Below are positions 1 to 11,552 of a DNA stretch of 64,000 bases, in pieces. Location: assembly GCF_947179165.1 (NCBI RefSeq), contig NC_077237.1:89070341-89134340 (forward strand). The letters run 5' to 3'. The position numbers were made by a program, and so were the translations under genes. The notes under the pieces are model-generated. The model ran no database searches, was not told the origin of the DNA, and saw only the letters and a program-made list of their open reading frames with translations. Source of the stretch: Solanum dulcamara. Lineage: Eukaryota > Streptophyta > Magnoliopsida > Solanales > Solanaceae. Position 1 is the stretch's first letter. Each line of letters starts with the position of its first letter.

Positions 1-1
1 T

Positions 2-1228
2 AATGTACCATCTTGTAGTGGTAGGGGTGGCCGCAACTATGATAGGAGAGGTACTCCCCCTAGGTACCATAACTCTCCTCGGTATTCACGATCTCCACCT
101 CCTCGCGGCCGTGATTACTACTCTCCACCTAAGAGAAGGCAATACTCAAGGTATGCTTATTAGACACAAATGTGATATATTGAAATTTTGTGGTGATTGT
201 CGGAAAATGAACCTTGCTTGCGTTAGATCATTGTGAATGACAGACCAGGTCTTAATCACTTAAAGCATCTCTCCTAGGAATCAAAATTCTGGTTTGTGTG
301 ACATCATAGACATACTGAAGATATGTTGCCTCTTGTTTCTTTTGGTTTTATCTTTTACTCAAACCTTATGCATGTTTGGCTCTAGGATGTTGACCTGATA
401 GCAAGATAGATCAAAGTGAGTAAATTTAAAAGCTTCAGGCCTTCGGCATTTCCCTAATCTGCTACAGCTATCTTGAACTCAAGCATTAATGCCTCGTCCA
501 GTTCTCAAGTTGTCAGCAGTGTGAAGGGGAATAGCCTTTGAATATTGGGAATGAGAATGTTGGGAACATTGTCTATGGTAGTGAAACCTGCTTTATTGAT
601 TTCTTGGGTGGGATCAATTCTTTTCAAAAAGTTTCCAGAACTCACTTACTTTTTTCCCCCTTATCTTCCGAACTTTATGCGAGCGTTCTTTGCGTCATCC
701 TATCCATAGAATAGAAACTTGCTGAAACCTAAGCCATATTTGCAACTTCTAAACATGTGACATTTCATAGTATTACTTGGAGTTACTTGGTTTATTAATT
801 TGGTCCAGATGTAGTTGCTCCTGCTTTATGCACTGGTAACAAACTATCTCTGATTCGTGATATGAGTATATATCTCCTACTGTTGCAGGTCTGTTTCGCC
901 TGAAGAGAAAAGATACAGTCGTGAGAGATCATATTCTCCTCGTGGTGGTCAGGGAAGGCCATACTCACAATCCCCTCCAAGGGAGCAGTCTCCACCATTC
1001 AATGGGTCACGAAGCCGCAGTCAAAGTCCAGTGAGGGAGCATTCTCCACCTTATAATGGTTCAAGGAGTCGCAGCCGGAGTCCAGTTAGGGCACGTTCTC
1101 TGGTTAGAGAACGTTCTCCAGTTAGGGGTCACAGCAGGAGGCGGAGCCCTAGTCAAAGCCATAGCAGGAGCCCCAATGCTGTTCATTATTCCAGGAATCC
1201 TGACCATGACGTGTCCCCTAGACACTGA
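2..1228 (+). CDS. SR splicing factor, C-terminal RS domain (SCL30A/SCL33-like), 5' partial
   Basis: The 3' end of a serine/arginine-rich pre-mRNA splicing factor; these proteins act in nuclear speckles in constitutive and alternative splicing. Two exons are visible: 2-150 and 889-1228, joined by a GT-AG intron (151-888) that splits an Arg codon (phase 2). The N-terminal RNA-recognition motif lies left of the window. The visible protein is wholly low complexity: RS and SP dipeptides (SRSRSRSPVRARS, RERSPVRGHSRRRSPS) and two copies of a unit containing REQSPPFNGSRSRS / REHSPPYNGSRSRS. The plant-specific SCL30/SCL33 family has an RS tail of this composition, which is why I prefer it to an SR45 or SC35 type, but without the RRM the paralogue cannot be named. 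The stop is TGA at 1226-1228. Confidence 0.8.
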
Positions 1229-1859
1229 ACACTCTCCTCTTGGTGACGAATGCTGTAGTTTGAACAAAATGATGTGATTTTCTGTTGTTTAATTAGTTTT
1301 CTCATGGAATTCAGCAGTTGCTTGTAGTGACAATCCATATGGATTATTTTCTCGACTTGCTTCTTTTGGTTGTTTGTACTTTATTAGTACTGATGGAGAT
1401 ACGGATAACATTGATGATTTCTCTTCATGTGTGAGTCATTTGACCGATGTTCGTTAGACTGCGTATATTGCAGTTTTTGCCTCCTCTTGAGTCACGCGCT
1501 TACAATCTGTTTGGCTTGACCAATTATTTGGCCCATACTATTCTCTTTTTTTTTTTTGAGTTTAATTTAATGATTTCAGATTTACATGTACTTCTATTCT
1601 TTGAACTTTGTGGATAATATTGTTTTGAAAGCGAAAAAAAAAAGTTAAAATACAACAGCAGAGTGTTACGCTTCTCCATTTAAAATCACATGCTCCAACT
1701 AACTCTTACGTACACCTACCTGCTCGTCTTTTCTATGTAGGTGCCCACCCCTCTACCTCTATTATTAACGCACACTAGATCATGTTGACCTGAAGTTACA
1801 CTATTATAAAATTTAAGCCTAATAATCCAATGTTTCAATTTAGTGTATTGGTGAGAGGG
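1229..1859. other. Intergenic: SR-gene 3' UTR and acyl-activating-enzyme promoter
   Basis: No coding potential. The left half is the probable 3' UTR of the SR gene. The right half leads into the start of the acyl-activating enzyme gene. A T-run (about 1546-1556) and an A-run (about 1635-1644) are the only visible structure. Confidence 0.5.
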
Positions 1860-4800
1860 ATGGGAAAGAGCATAAGTGAAGTTGGGATAGAAGATTTAGT
1901 AAGAGCAGGAGTAAGAGAGGATGAGGCTAAATGGTTAATGGCAGAGCTGAAAGCTGCAATTGCTAAAGTGGGTTTCTCTCAAAAGGAGTTATGGCGTGAG
2001 GTCACTGCTCGGAAATTGCTGAAACCATCACACCCACATACTCTGCACCAGCTCCTTTACTACTCTGTTTACCATAACTATCACACTGGCCCTCCTCTCT
2101 ATTGGTTCCCTTCTCTGTAATCTCTCTCTCTCTCTCTCTCTATTTCTCTTTATGGGTATTCATGGAATGCTAAAGAAGACAATCTTTTCATTAAAAAAAT
2201 GGTCTTTTTCATGTTCTATGATTATTGGGTTTGTGATGGCTAATTCCTTGGACTAATAACAGCTGTAAATTGTTCTCTTTCTGTTGTTGTCATTTTGACA
2301 TGTGATGTCAGGTATTTAGTTGAAAACGAAGCTCAATGTAGGTTGAGGATCCATATAGCCAATTCCAACTAGGTTGTTATCCTACATGGACGTCATATTC
2401 TGAAAAGTAAGCACAGGTATCAACGTCTAAGCCCACACAGTAAACATATGATGAGCCCAAACAAGAAATCCAAGAACACCTGTTATACTGATCATGGCAT
2501 AAACGATGCCTAGGTACCTGAAAGTTGGTTTTCTCGATAAAGTAGAAACGATATGACTTATGATACCGGATCCATGCAGAATGGGAATATACACATCTGG
2601 ATGTCCAAATAATTGTACATTGGCTTGCTTCGTATGGATTTCCAAGTTATTGTTGAAACTTGAAAGATCGATGACATAGGTTTACTGTCGATTAAAGTGA
2701 TATGTTTTGCCGGTCTTTTACCTGGCTAGACACTTTTGATCAAGGAAGAGTAAACTGACTCCTTTAATGGAGAAAACTTGAAGACAAAAAAGTTACTATC
2801 AGACAGTTAAAAGTGCACTCTTTGTTATATTTTACACATAATTTTAGCAGTGGTACACTTTTCTCTGAAAACTTTTACATTGTTGCTTGAAAGTATTATA
2901 GTTATGAAACTTAACTTTTTAGAGTTACATATTCGTTAAATCTCACCTGAACCTTGTTGTTCTTGATCAGCTGATACACTGCTCTCTCTATGCAGGAATG
3001 AATCTAGATACACAAATTTGGGCCGCATAATGGAAAATCATTGTCCGAAGCTTTTCAGAGCATCATACAAGGATCCAATCTCAAGTTTTAAAGAATTTCA
3101 TAGGTTTTCTGTTCAGCATTCTGAGGCAAGTTCTTGTTTCAATTTTGACTTTGAATTTCTGGTTGCTGAATTTTATTCCACATTCTGTTTGTACTTGGAG
3201 CTTATAATTTGGGAAGTTTTCAGATTTACTGGTCAATTGTTTTAAAGGAACTTCCAATTCACTTTCTGGAAGCCCCTAAATGCATCCTGGATACCTCTGA
3301 CAAATCAAAATGTGGAGGAAATTGGCTTCCTGGTTCAGTTCTGAATATAGCCGAGAGTTGTGTACGTTCGAGCAATTATGGCAACAAGCAGGATGATAGC
3401 ATGTCCATTGTGTGGAGGGAAGAAGGGAATGATGATAAAGATGTTAATAGCATGACACTGAAACAGCTGAGAGAACAAGTAATGTAGGTTCCGACTCTGC
3501 ATTGTAATATCTCTTCATTCTGTTCCTATTTGAATGAATGAAGTGTATGTTCTCTAATTGATTCTGGTGAAAGTAAAGCCATCTACTGATTAAATTGTTC
3601 TTGTGGTTCATCTCATGCACCATACTCTTGTCTTGCATTTGGTGTTATGGATATGATTTATTTTCCTGCCTTTGGTTTTGGTTTTCTTCAGGGAAAATAA
3701 TTTGATCATAAGTTGTCGTTTTGTAAAAATAAATTGCCATACATCCCTCATCATGCTCCCTTCTTCTCATAATCACTCTTTTCTTAATTGAGAAGACATT
3801 TTAAACTCATTCTCTCCTCCGCAGGATGGTGGCAAATGCACTGGATAACATGTTCTCAAAGGGAGATGCAATTGCAATTGACATGCCAATGACTGTCACA
3901 GCAGTCGTTATTTACTTGGCCATTGTTCTTGCTGGATTTGTGGTGGTATCAATCGCTGATAGCTTTGCTGCACAGGAGATTGCAGTCCGTTTACGAATGT
4001 CTAATGCTAAGGCTATATTTACACAGGTACTTCTGTTTTCTAGTGAACATAAAATGTTGACCAAAGGAGTTCCCTATGGAGGAGATAGATGGGGACACTT
4101 TCCCGAATATTTTCTGCATTGAAATGTTAACAATATGAATCCATCAAGAGATGGTTTTTCTCTGCCTATTTAACAATTAGTCCTAGATGTTCTTTACTAG
4201 ATTAGCCTTTCCCATATATTTGTTTTTTTCCCCTTTAGGCGGCAATCTCTAAAGTTCTTCCTTAACTAGTTTTCAAGGACATGATAATTATCATTATCTC
4301 TATATCATGTCAGGTCTGTAATCCCCCAACTGTTTGTTGATGGCTTACAACCCTGATGTAATTCTTCCCTTATTCCCTTTTGGGTTATGATCCATCAGAC
4401 AATGTTACGGGATTTGAAGTTTTGCAGACATACAAATAAGAAATCTCTGGCTTCCAGTTTATGTTTTGAAAGGACATTCAACCTATAGGACCTTGTTTTG
4501 ATCATGAATTATGAAGTTTCGGATGGATATTCAGCTTTATTATTGTCTCTGAGTCTGTTCTGGTGTGAGTTGAAATTGTAATCTAATAACCAATTAAGAA
4601 AAGTAAATATTGTATAGTTGGTGACAATAATCTTAATATCATTTAACTCTGATTGATTGTTTCTAACATCTAAGTTTTATGAAAATTTAGGATTCCATAG
4701 TGCGAGGAGGCCGAAGATTCTCTTTGTATAGGTAAGTGACTAATGTTATGCTGGATGCTAAAACTGTGATAATGCACACAATTTTACCTGCATAGTCTCT

Positions 4801-7800
4801 GTCTTTGGTTGGGGATATAAAGTTGTGAATGCTCTTCAAGGAAGTGATGAGAAAATTCATCTTCCTCCCAACCAAAAATTACACATTTTTCACCACGCAA
4901 GAGAAGAACAAGACGTTAACAGGAAAAAAAGGAGACAATAACACCAAAATACTATCAGTCAAAGTTCCAATAATAAGGAATTAAATAAAAAGAAGGGAAG
5001 GAAATTCAAATGCCATTCCTCCAGCCATTGATAGTTGTATCATTTTACCCTTAAAGAAACAGATATATTTGCTCTTGAACTATGGCGGAGACATAGCTCT
5101 TTCATGAACATAGTGAATACATGGTTCATGCTCTCAAATTCTTGCAGTCGAGTTATAGAAGCTGCTCCACTTAAAGCTATTGTAATTCCTGCAACTGGGG
5201 AGGGTGTACAAGTTCAATTAAGGAACCAAGATCTTTCATGGAAGGATTTTCTTGCCAGTGTCAATCACCTTCCCAGGTAATCTAATGACTTTTTTCCTTC
5301 AACAACATTTATGGTGAATATGTTCTCTAATTGATAAATTCTTGTACTAGTGTGTCTGACCCTGATGATAGTTCAAAATCCGTGAATCTATCATGACATT
5401 ATATAGCACTTAGTGGCAATCCAGGATTATGCTGGATTTGGTCTTTTATTCCCAACCTGGATGTCTAAATTTTGCAAAAATTGTATAAAGAACTGCTGCG
5501 ACTATCGAATAATATCTTTATTTTCCCTTTCTGTAAATATTTAAGCTTTGATAATATTTTCTTCTTTGGCAGGCCAAATTATTATTTACCAGTTTATCAA
5601 TCCATAGACTCTGTTACCAACATACTATTCTCATCAGGAACCACAGGTGAATTGCCCTTGCTGAGACTAAATTTATTTTTGGCTGTGGCATTATGTGTAG
5701 CCTGTAGATTTGGTTGTTCCTTTTGCCTTTGTCAGGAGATCCGAAAGCAATACCTTGGACTCACCTGTCTCCCATTCGATGTACTGCTGATTCATGGGCT
5801 CATCTTGATATTCAAGCTGGAGATGTTTTCTGCTATCCCACAAACTTGGGATGGGTGATGGGACCAGTTCTACTGTACTCCTGCTTTCTAACTGGTGCAA
5901 CTCTAGCTCTCTATCATGGATCTCCTCTAGACCATGGTTTTGGAAAATTCGTGCAGGTGATCAACCGAATCTCCTATGCAAAGAGAAACTTTTATCTTCA
6001 TATTCATTTAAGGGGTCTAGCAGACCTATAAAAAAAAGGGCAGCCCGGTGCACTAAAGCTCCCGCTATGCGCGGGTTACTGAAATCTTTATCTTTTGTTG
6101 AATGTTTGCGGCCATTAAATGTGTTCGCTAAGTATCTCTCGACAACACAACTTCCTAAAGAAACAATTTTTACTTTGATCACATTTTGCAATAATCTATT
6201 TCAGCCGAGCTTGTGTCTCCAAATTTTGTTTATTCACTCTACCCTCCATGTGTTAGTAGGATGCAGGAGTTACTGTTTTGGGTACTGTTCCTAGCTTAGT
6301 GAAGACTTGGAAGAGTACTGGGTGTATGGAAGGCCTCGATTGGACAAAGATAAGGTACTCCTTGAGTTCAAGTGCTAAAGATAAGACCGATTTGTCAGTG
6401 GGATAATCTAACATGAAAGTATCTGCAGGATGTTTGCTAGTACTGGAGAAGCCTCTAATGTTGATGATGACCTTTGGCTTTCTTCAAGGGTGTACTATAA
6501 ACCCATTATTGAATGTTGTGGAGGCACAGAGCTATCATCATCTTACATTATGGGAAACCTTCTTCAACCACAAGCTTTTGGAGCATTTAGCTCTGCAACA
6601 ATGTCCACAGGATTTGTCATCTTAGATGAAGATGGGCGCCCTTATGTAAAGAGAGCTTTACAGCATTTTAAATATCTTCAATTTATTGAGAACCCACATG
6701 TTTTCTTTGAATCCTTTGTCATTTTAATTCCTGAATGTTCTATTCATAATGAGAGTATTTTTTTTTCCCTGTGAATTATTAAGCGTAGACTTCAGTTGAC
6801 TTTTAACCTGTTTCCAGCCAGATGATCAAGCTTGTGTTGGTGAAGTTGGCTTGTTTTCTACCTATATGGGAGCTACTGATAGATTGCTGAATGCTGATCA
6901 TGAAAAAGTATACTTCGAGGGAATGCCAATATACAAAGATATGGTAAGCACATGTCGTAGAAAAGCAGTTTTCTTTGTCGGGTTTTCCGTCCCACACTTA
7001 GCATTGTACTATTGAACTATTCCAAACAATTAGAGTATGATGGTTGACTCCAGATTGCGGATGATAGACTCAAAAATCAAAAGTCAAGCCTTCTTTTTCC
7101 ATATTTTAATGGGATAAGTTGCGCTCTGTTAAGTAGCTATTAAGTTACTTGATCACTGTCATTGCTGATATAACTGATGCTGTTTTTTTCCCCAGCAACT
7201 AAGGAGACATGGTGATATCCTAAAGCGAACTATTGGAGGTTATCTTGTTGTTCACGGCAGAGCTGATGACACCATGAATCTTGGAGGAATAAAGGTACTA
7301 TCAATCCAGTTTATATGCTACTAATATTCCTTTCCGCTCCTAGTTACTGTCATCGTTGCTAATAGACAGCACTTTGTTTTTATGCACTTGAAGATGAGAA
7401 CACAAGACAAATTTATAATCATGTTCACTTGTTTGAATTTATGGAATGCGCTTATTGATTCTGCAGCAATACTCAAATCAAATCTTCCTTTTTTACGTGC
7501 AGACAAGTTCAATAGAAATTGAGCGTGTATGTGATGGTGCTGATGAGAGTGTCGTTGAAACTGCTGCAGTCAGTGCTGCACCACCCAATGGAGGTCCAGA
7601 ACAGTTGGGTATATTTGTGGTTGTCAAAGAGGGGATGATTATTTCACCAGACACGCTGAAGAAAAGATTCTCAAGAGCCATTCAAATCAATCTTAATCCT
7701 TTATTCAAGGTTTGATGGGACGTTGTTAAATTAGAAAAGAAAGACATACAAAGGATCACTTGTTGTCAAAGTAAACAATCCTTAACTATTATAAGAGAAT

Positions 7801-7937
7801 TGATTATTTTTTTTTTGTATCAGGTGAGGTCAGTGAAGATAGTTGGAATATTGCCTCGAACAGCTTCAAATAAGTTGTTGAGGAGAGTTTTAAGAGAGCA
7901 GTGGAAGCAAGATGTTCAGTTAGAGAGTAAACTTTAG
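1860..7937 (+). CDS. AAE17/AAE18: Acyl-activating enzyme AAE17/AAE18 type, peroxisomal, 723 aa
   Basis: ATP-dependent acyl-CoA synthetase-like enzyme of the ANL (adenylate-forming) superfamily. Exons: 1860-2116, 2996-3125, 3224-3483, 3825-4026, 4691-4731, 5148-5276, 5573-5646, 5736-5956, 6260-6354, 6429-6645, 6818-6943, 7196-7294, 7503-7709, 7824-7937. They join in frame to 724 codons including the stop, close to the family length. Motifs: the nucleotide-binding loop SSGTTG (about residues 360-365), [24 protein letters not shown], and the C-terminal [11 protein letters not shown] with its acylation-loop Lys. The protein ends in SKL, a canonical PTS1 signal, so it should be imported into peroxisomes. 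Arabidopsis AAE18 acts on 2,4-DB and probably on related side-chain acids; the natural substrate is not evident here. I start at MGKSISEVG because family members begin there, though an upstream non-ATG extension is open. Intron 2 appears to use a GC donor (see findings). Confidence 0.92.
2121..2141 (+). repeat. (TC)n microsatellite just inside AAE intron 1
   Basis: About ten TC units begin four bases after the 5' splice site GT at 2117. The position, directly behind the donor, makes it a polypyrimidine run in the first intron. Confidence 0.9.
2405..2610 (-). pseudogene. Nuclear copy of mitochondrial cox1 (NUMT fragment) in AAE intron 1
   Basis: On the minus strand, opposite to the host gene, the translation contains [36 protein letters not shown] and [13 protein letters not shown]. 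This is the central part of cytochrome c oxidase subunit I, where plant mitochondrial COX1 has [19 protein letters not shown] and [14 protein letters not shown]. Reading past MFTV needs a frame change to recover GLDVDT. An extra residue and several substitutions also mark decay. It is a non-functional piece of organelle DNA inside an intron, not a gene. Its ends are only approximate. Confidence 0.85.
6029..6075 (+). mobile_element. Au-SINE-like 5' fragment in AAE intron 8
   Basis: The stretch containing GGGCAGCCCGGTGCACTAAA followed by GCTCCCGCTATGCGCGGG is the well-known start of Au-type plant SINEs. It breaks off after the first ~45 bp, so only a truncated fragment remains in the intron between exons 8 and 9. 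It is much richer in GC than its surroundings. No target duplication was seen. Confidence 0.55.
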
Positions 7938-8243
7938 CCAAAAATGTCAACTCCCTAGCTCTATATTGGTATGTCATCATTGCTTATATAAATATATGCA
8001 AATATGGGTCAAGCAAGAAGATATGATATAATAATAACATTTATAATGATGAAATAATACGTACGCACCAACCATATAAACAAAGTGTTGGAGAAGGTAA
8101 ATTATTGAAAGGAGAGACAAGTTAATAAGGTTTAAAAGGAAGGAAGAAAAGTGTAATACTTGACGAAGATTATTACTAGTAGAGAAAAATATTTGTACGT
8201 AAAGACATAAAAAATATGAAGAGAATCCTAACTAGCCCCAGTA
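7938..8243. other. Intergenic between convergent genes
   Basis: The 3' UTR of the acyl-activating enzyme and the downstream side of the small minus-strand gene. AT-rich, no coding signal. Confidence 0.5.
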
Positions 8244-8780
8244 TTATGTCTTTTCTCCTTTGAGATGTTCCACCGTCACCTCTGGTGTACTAGCGGTTAC
8301 ACCCAGCAACTTGCGGTGTTTATTCAAAACAGAAACCATGCGATTAAGACGCCTGCTCCGTTGCTTCTCTTTATCGTCGTCATCTTCATCGTCGTCGTCA
8401 ATCTTAATTTTCTCGTCTGGGAAACAGAAAGCTGGATTAATCATATATTAGGAAAAGCTCAAATATATACCTTGAGGTGTGAAATCTCCACAAGTCATGA
8501 CAATGTTTTCCAAATCCTGAAAAGATTCTCGGTGTGCGCTGAGGAGTTTCATCTTGCCATTCATGATGGCAATTAATAGTTCGAGATGCTTGATTTCCTT
8601 GTCAGCGTCTTCAATTTCTGGGTGAATACGGGATTTTCAGAGTTTCAACCTGTCATTCACGATGGCAATTAATAGTTCAAGATGCTTGATTTCCTTGTCA
8701 GTGTCTTCAATTTCTGGGTGAAAACGGGATTTAACAAACTGCATGCTTGCCGCCATTATTCCACTCTCATTCGAATCCAT
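8244..8780 (-). pseudogene. Small charged/coiled-coil-like gene with internal stop, unknown function
   Basis: Not recognised. Two exons can be joined: 8780-8471 and 8416-8244, with a 54-bp GT-AG intron. They make one reading frame of 161 codons that starts MDSNESGIMAASMQ and ends in VEHLKGEKT. A TGA at 8639-8637 interrupts it at codon 48. The frame contains a 32-residue unit repeated in tandem (KSRFHPEIEDTDKEIKHLE / KSRIHPEIEDADKEIKHLE, each followed by LLIAI), heptad-like and probably helical. Exon 2 opens with an acidic run (DDDDEDDDD) and then basic residues KQRSRR. The stop lies exactly at the junction of the repeats, so the duplication may have broken the gene. An ATG in the second repeat could still give a shortened protein. 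Function, expression and family are unknown to me. Confidence 0.45.
8549..8733. repeat. 96-bp in-frame tandem duplication
   Basis: Two copies with a period of 96 bp (32 codons), for example GATTTCCTTGTCAG at 8592 and again at 8688. They differ at a few positions. The period is a multiple of three, so the frame of the overlapping small gene is kept across the repeat. Confidence 0.9.
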
Positions 8781-9566
8781 TATCCAAAATTCAACTCAAG
8801 ACAAACCACACCTATTATTATTATATATTCTTCTTCTGCTGCTGTCGCGAGTAGAATAAAGGTCCTATTTATTTATAATACTAGACTAGAAAGAAAACCT
8901 ACGAAGACCTAATAATAATATAATTCAAATTACAAATCTAGAGTATTTATTAATTAAATAAACTAGTAGTAACATATATCAAATCCTAACGGTTTAGGTT
9001 TCCAACATCAAGAAATAGTTTCACGGTTATCGGCAAGCCCTTGAATACTACGACCAAAATAACCATCTAATCAATTGCATATCACGTGTTGTTATTTAAT
9101 TTACATTTTTAGGGTTTAAAATTTTATTTTGTTTACCTCTAATTTATAGTCCTTTCTAATTTAGTGATGTTCTTAATTGATGTTTAATATGTGATGTTGA
9201 TTTACGGAGCTTTATCTCATGATGATAAATTCATTTTGCAGATGCCTTTATTAACGAATTTTGTGTTCAATTCACAATGTTATTATAAAAGCATCAATGT
9301 TAGAACTTCAAATATTGATCGCGAAAATATCATCAATATTGACCGACTTTTACGTTCTTAAAAATTATTTTTTTTTTAAAAAATACCTTTGATATCCACA
9401 AGAAACATGTGCATCCTGTTAATGAGAAACTTAAATTCCACGAATAATGTCCAATATAAAATTCAGAGAGATTGAAATCAATTTTTGAAAAATGTGAAAT
9501 CATAATATGAAATCACATGTCTAAACGTTGATTTCATCTCATGATTTCAAATCCCGAAATGAAATC

Positions 9567-9616
9567 GCATGTCAAAATGGCTAACTACAATTGCATGTCA
9601 AAATGGCTAACTACAA
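9567..9616. repeat. 26-bp direct repeat, two copies
   Basis: GCATGTCAAAATGGCTAACT followed by ACAA occurs at 9567 and again at 9593, identical over 24 bases. Just upstream, several 'gaaatca(t/c)atg' and 'catgatttca' words lie in opposite orientations, suggesting a decayed MITE here. Confidence 0.8.
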
Positions 9617-10685
9617 ATATGATCTTTTCGTATCTATAAATAATATAAAGGAAAAACATAGACAATGTGATGTAATACATCTCTATGATCTTCATTTGCA
9701 TTTATCTTTTTTCTTCTTTTTTGACTTTTAAATTAATTATTTTTATTGTAAAAATGAAAAACTTAATTTATTACATATAAATATTTTATTAATAGAGAAA
9801 TATTTACAATAAAGACTTTTCACATACCACTTAACAAAGAGTAAATATCCATAATTCACACCTTTCTATTTTATACTCTTAATAAATTTATTTCTCTTTA
9901 TTCTTTTTTTTTGGACCTTCTTATAATTATAAAATGAAAATATATTTTAATCTATCTCTCTCCATATATATAAAGCTAAGTATGTGACACTCTCTATGAT
10001 CTAGGATTTTATTCATCTTTTTTCTCTTTCTTTTTTTTCATATTTTTCTTCATTTCTCTATATAAATTACTACAATAATTAACTAACAAAAAAATTAAAT
10101 ACCCCCCCCCCCCGGTTGTGTTTCCTCTTTCAAAAGCAATGATTGGACAAGTTTCTACATATTCTTTCTCATTTTGTAATTTATTTATTTAGAGTCAAGA
10201 AACTTAAAAGACTAGTAATAAATTAAATATAATAAAAGCCTCATTATATAAAAAATAGCAACATGCCCACGTAGCAATAATCATTCTTGGTGGTTATTTA
10301 TTTTTTAAATGTCATTGATTAGTCTCTTAAGTATATACTAATGTATATCCTTTCTAAAGATTGTCTTGGAAAGTTGTAAGGAATTTTTATCTATATAAAG
10401 TCTTCATTGTTGAACTTCAAGAAGGTGATGATTTTTTGTTTTGTTTTTTCATATGCACCTTTTTCTTGTATTATTTTTTTTACCTTCCAAATGTGTGTAT
10501 TTTCCATAATATATTTGTTCTTCAATTGTATAAGTTTTGAAGAAGAAATATTAGTGTTCACATAACATGTTGTGTTGTGATGCAAAAGAAGAAAAGACGA
10601 CTCAACTTTCTCTTCTCGGTGGATTGGCCATCATGAGCTTTGAAAACTCTACTTCGTTTACTTATTATTATTATTATTTTAGCGG

Positions 10686-11552
10686 ACGTGCATTGCACGT
10701 GTGTCGCATAAATGACTTAAAAAATATTATCGTTTACTAATTTAGTAATTTATGAATATTCTTTTAATATAATAAAAATAGATTAAAAGCTTTTAAAAAA
10801 AAATAAAAATAATTTTAATAAAGAAGAACACCGAAATCATAGAAACTAATCTTATAAATAATAATTGAAAAAATTAAGGACTCCTAAATCAATTATAATT
10901 AAAAATAAATAAATAGTAATAAACTAAATAATAATATAATATTAATTGTACATTAAATAACATCTCAACATTGGAAAAAATTATGATACGACAGTTCTTT
11001 TTAAAACTTTTCAAAATATAATATTGATTCTAGTCGGACTAATTTTTTTATTCAAGTGTTACCAACAAAAAATTGCTTATTTTTTTGAATTTTGTTTAGA
11101 AATTTTTTGCCTAATTGATTGGAGCTTCTTTTGGCTATACAGTTTAGGACATTTTTAAAAAATCGTTTTGCCTATTTATTAATTTTTTTTGATTATTTTT
11201 TTGCCTATTTATTTTGGAAGTTCTTTAAATATTTTTGCCTATTATTTTGAAAGTTTTTTTTAACTATTTCTTTTACCAAGTCTATTTTACTAGAAAAAAA
11301 TTTCTTCGTGTAGAACTTTAACCATATAAGACAATCTTTTTCATTCAATTTTTATTATGTTTATTATAATCAATATTTAGTATCATTAAAATAATAATAT
11401 AATAATTGAAGAAAAATGTGAAAAAATGATTTTGTCTAAAGTAGAGTCCTTTAATGAAGGGCAAAAAGTTCAATCAACATTTTAATTTTTTTTATGCTTT
11501 TAATATAATATTAGGTTTTGGACACGTGCGTTGCACGTGTATCCAACGCTAA
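10686..11552 (+). mobile_element. Helitron-like terminal hairpin and CTAA end (candidate)
   Basis: At 11522-11540 there is a perfect 8-bp stem with a 3-base loop (ACACGTGC-GTT-GCACGTGT). Eight bases later comes CTAA followed by T (11549-11553). A hairpin shortly before a CTRR end inserted before T is the hallmark of a Helitron 3' terminus. A related palindrome, ACGTGCATTGCACGT, lies at 10686-10700 but lacks a CTRR end. The 5' end was not established; a TC-rich stretch followed by ATATATATAAAGC near 9955-9975 is one possibility. No helicase or Rep sequence is present, so it would be non-autonomous. Confidence 0.35.

Noticed and set aside
2427..2645. Minus-strand open frame resembling a membrane protein
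   Set aside because: It is the cox1-derived fragment in the acyl-activating enzyme intron. Frame damage and short length exclude a working gene.
8260..8576. Plus-strand open frames over the small coiled-coil gene
   Set aside because: They are antisense shadows: the Ser-rich run mirrors the acidic Asp/Glu run on the minus strand.
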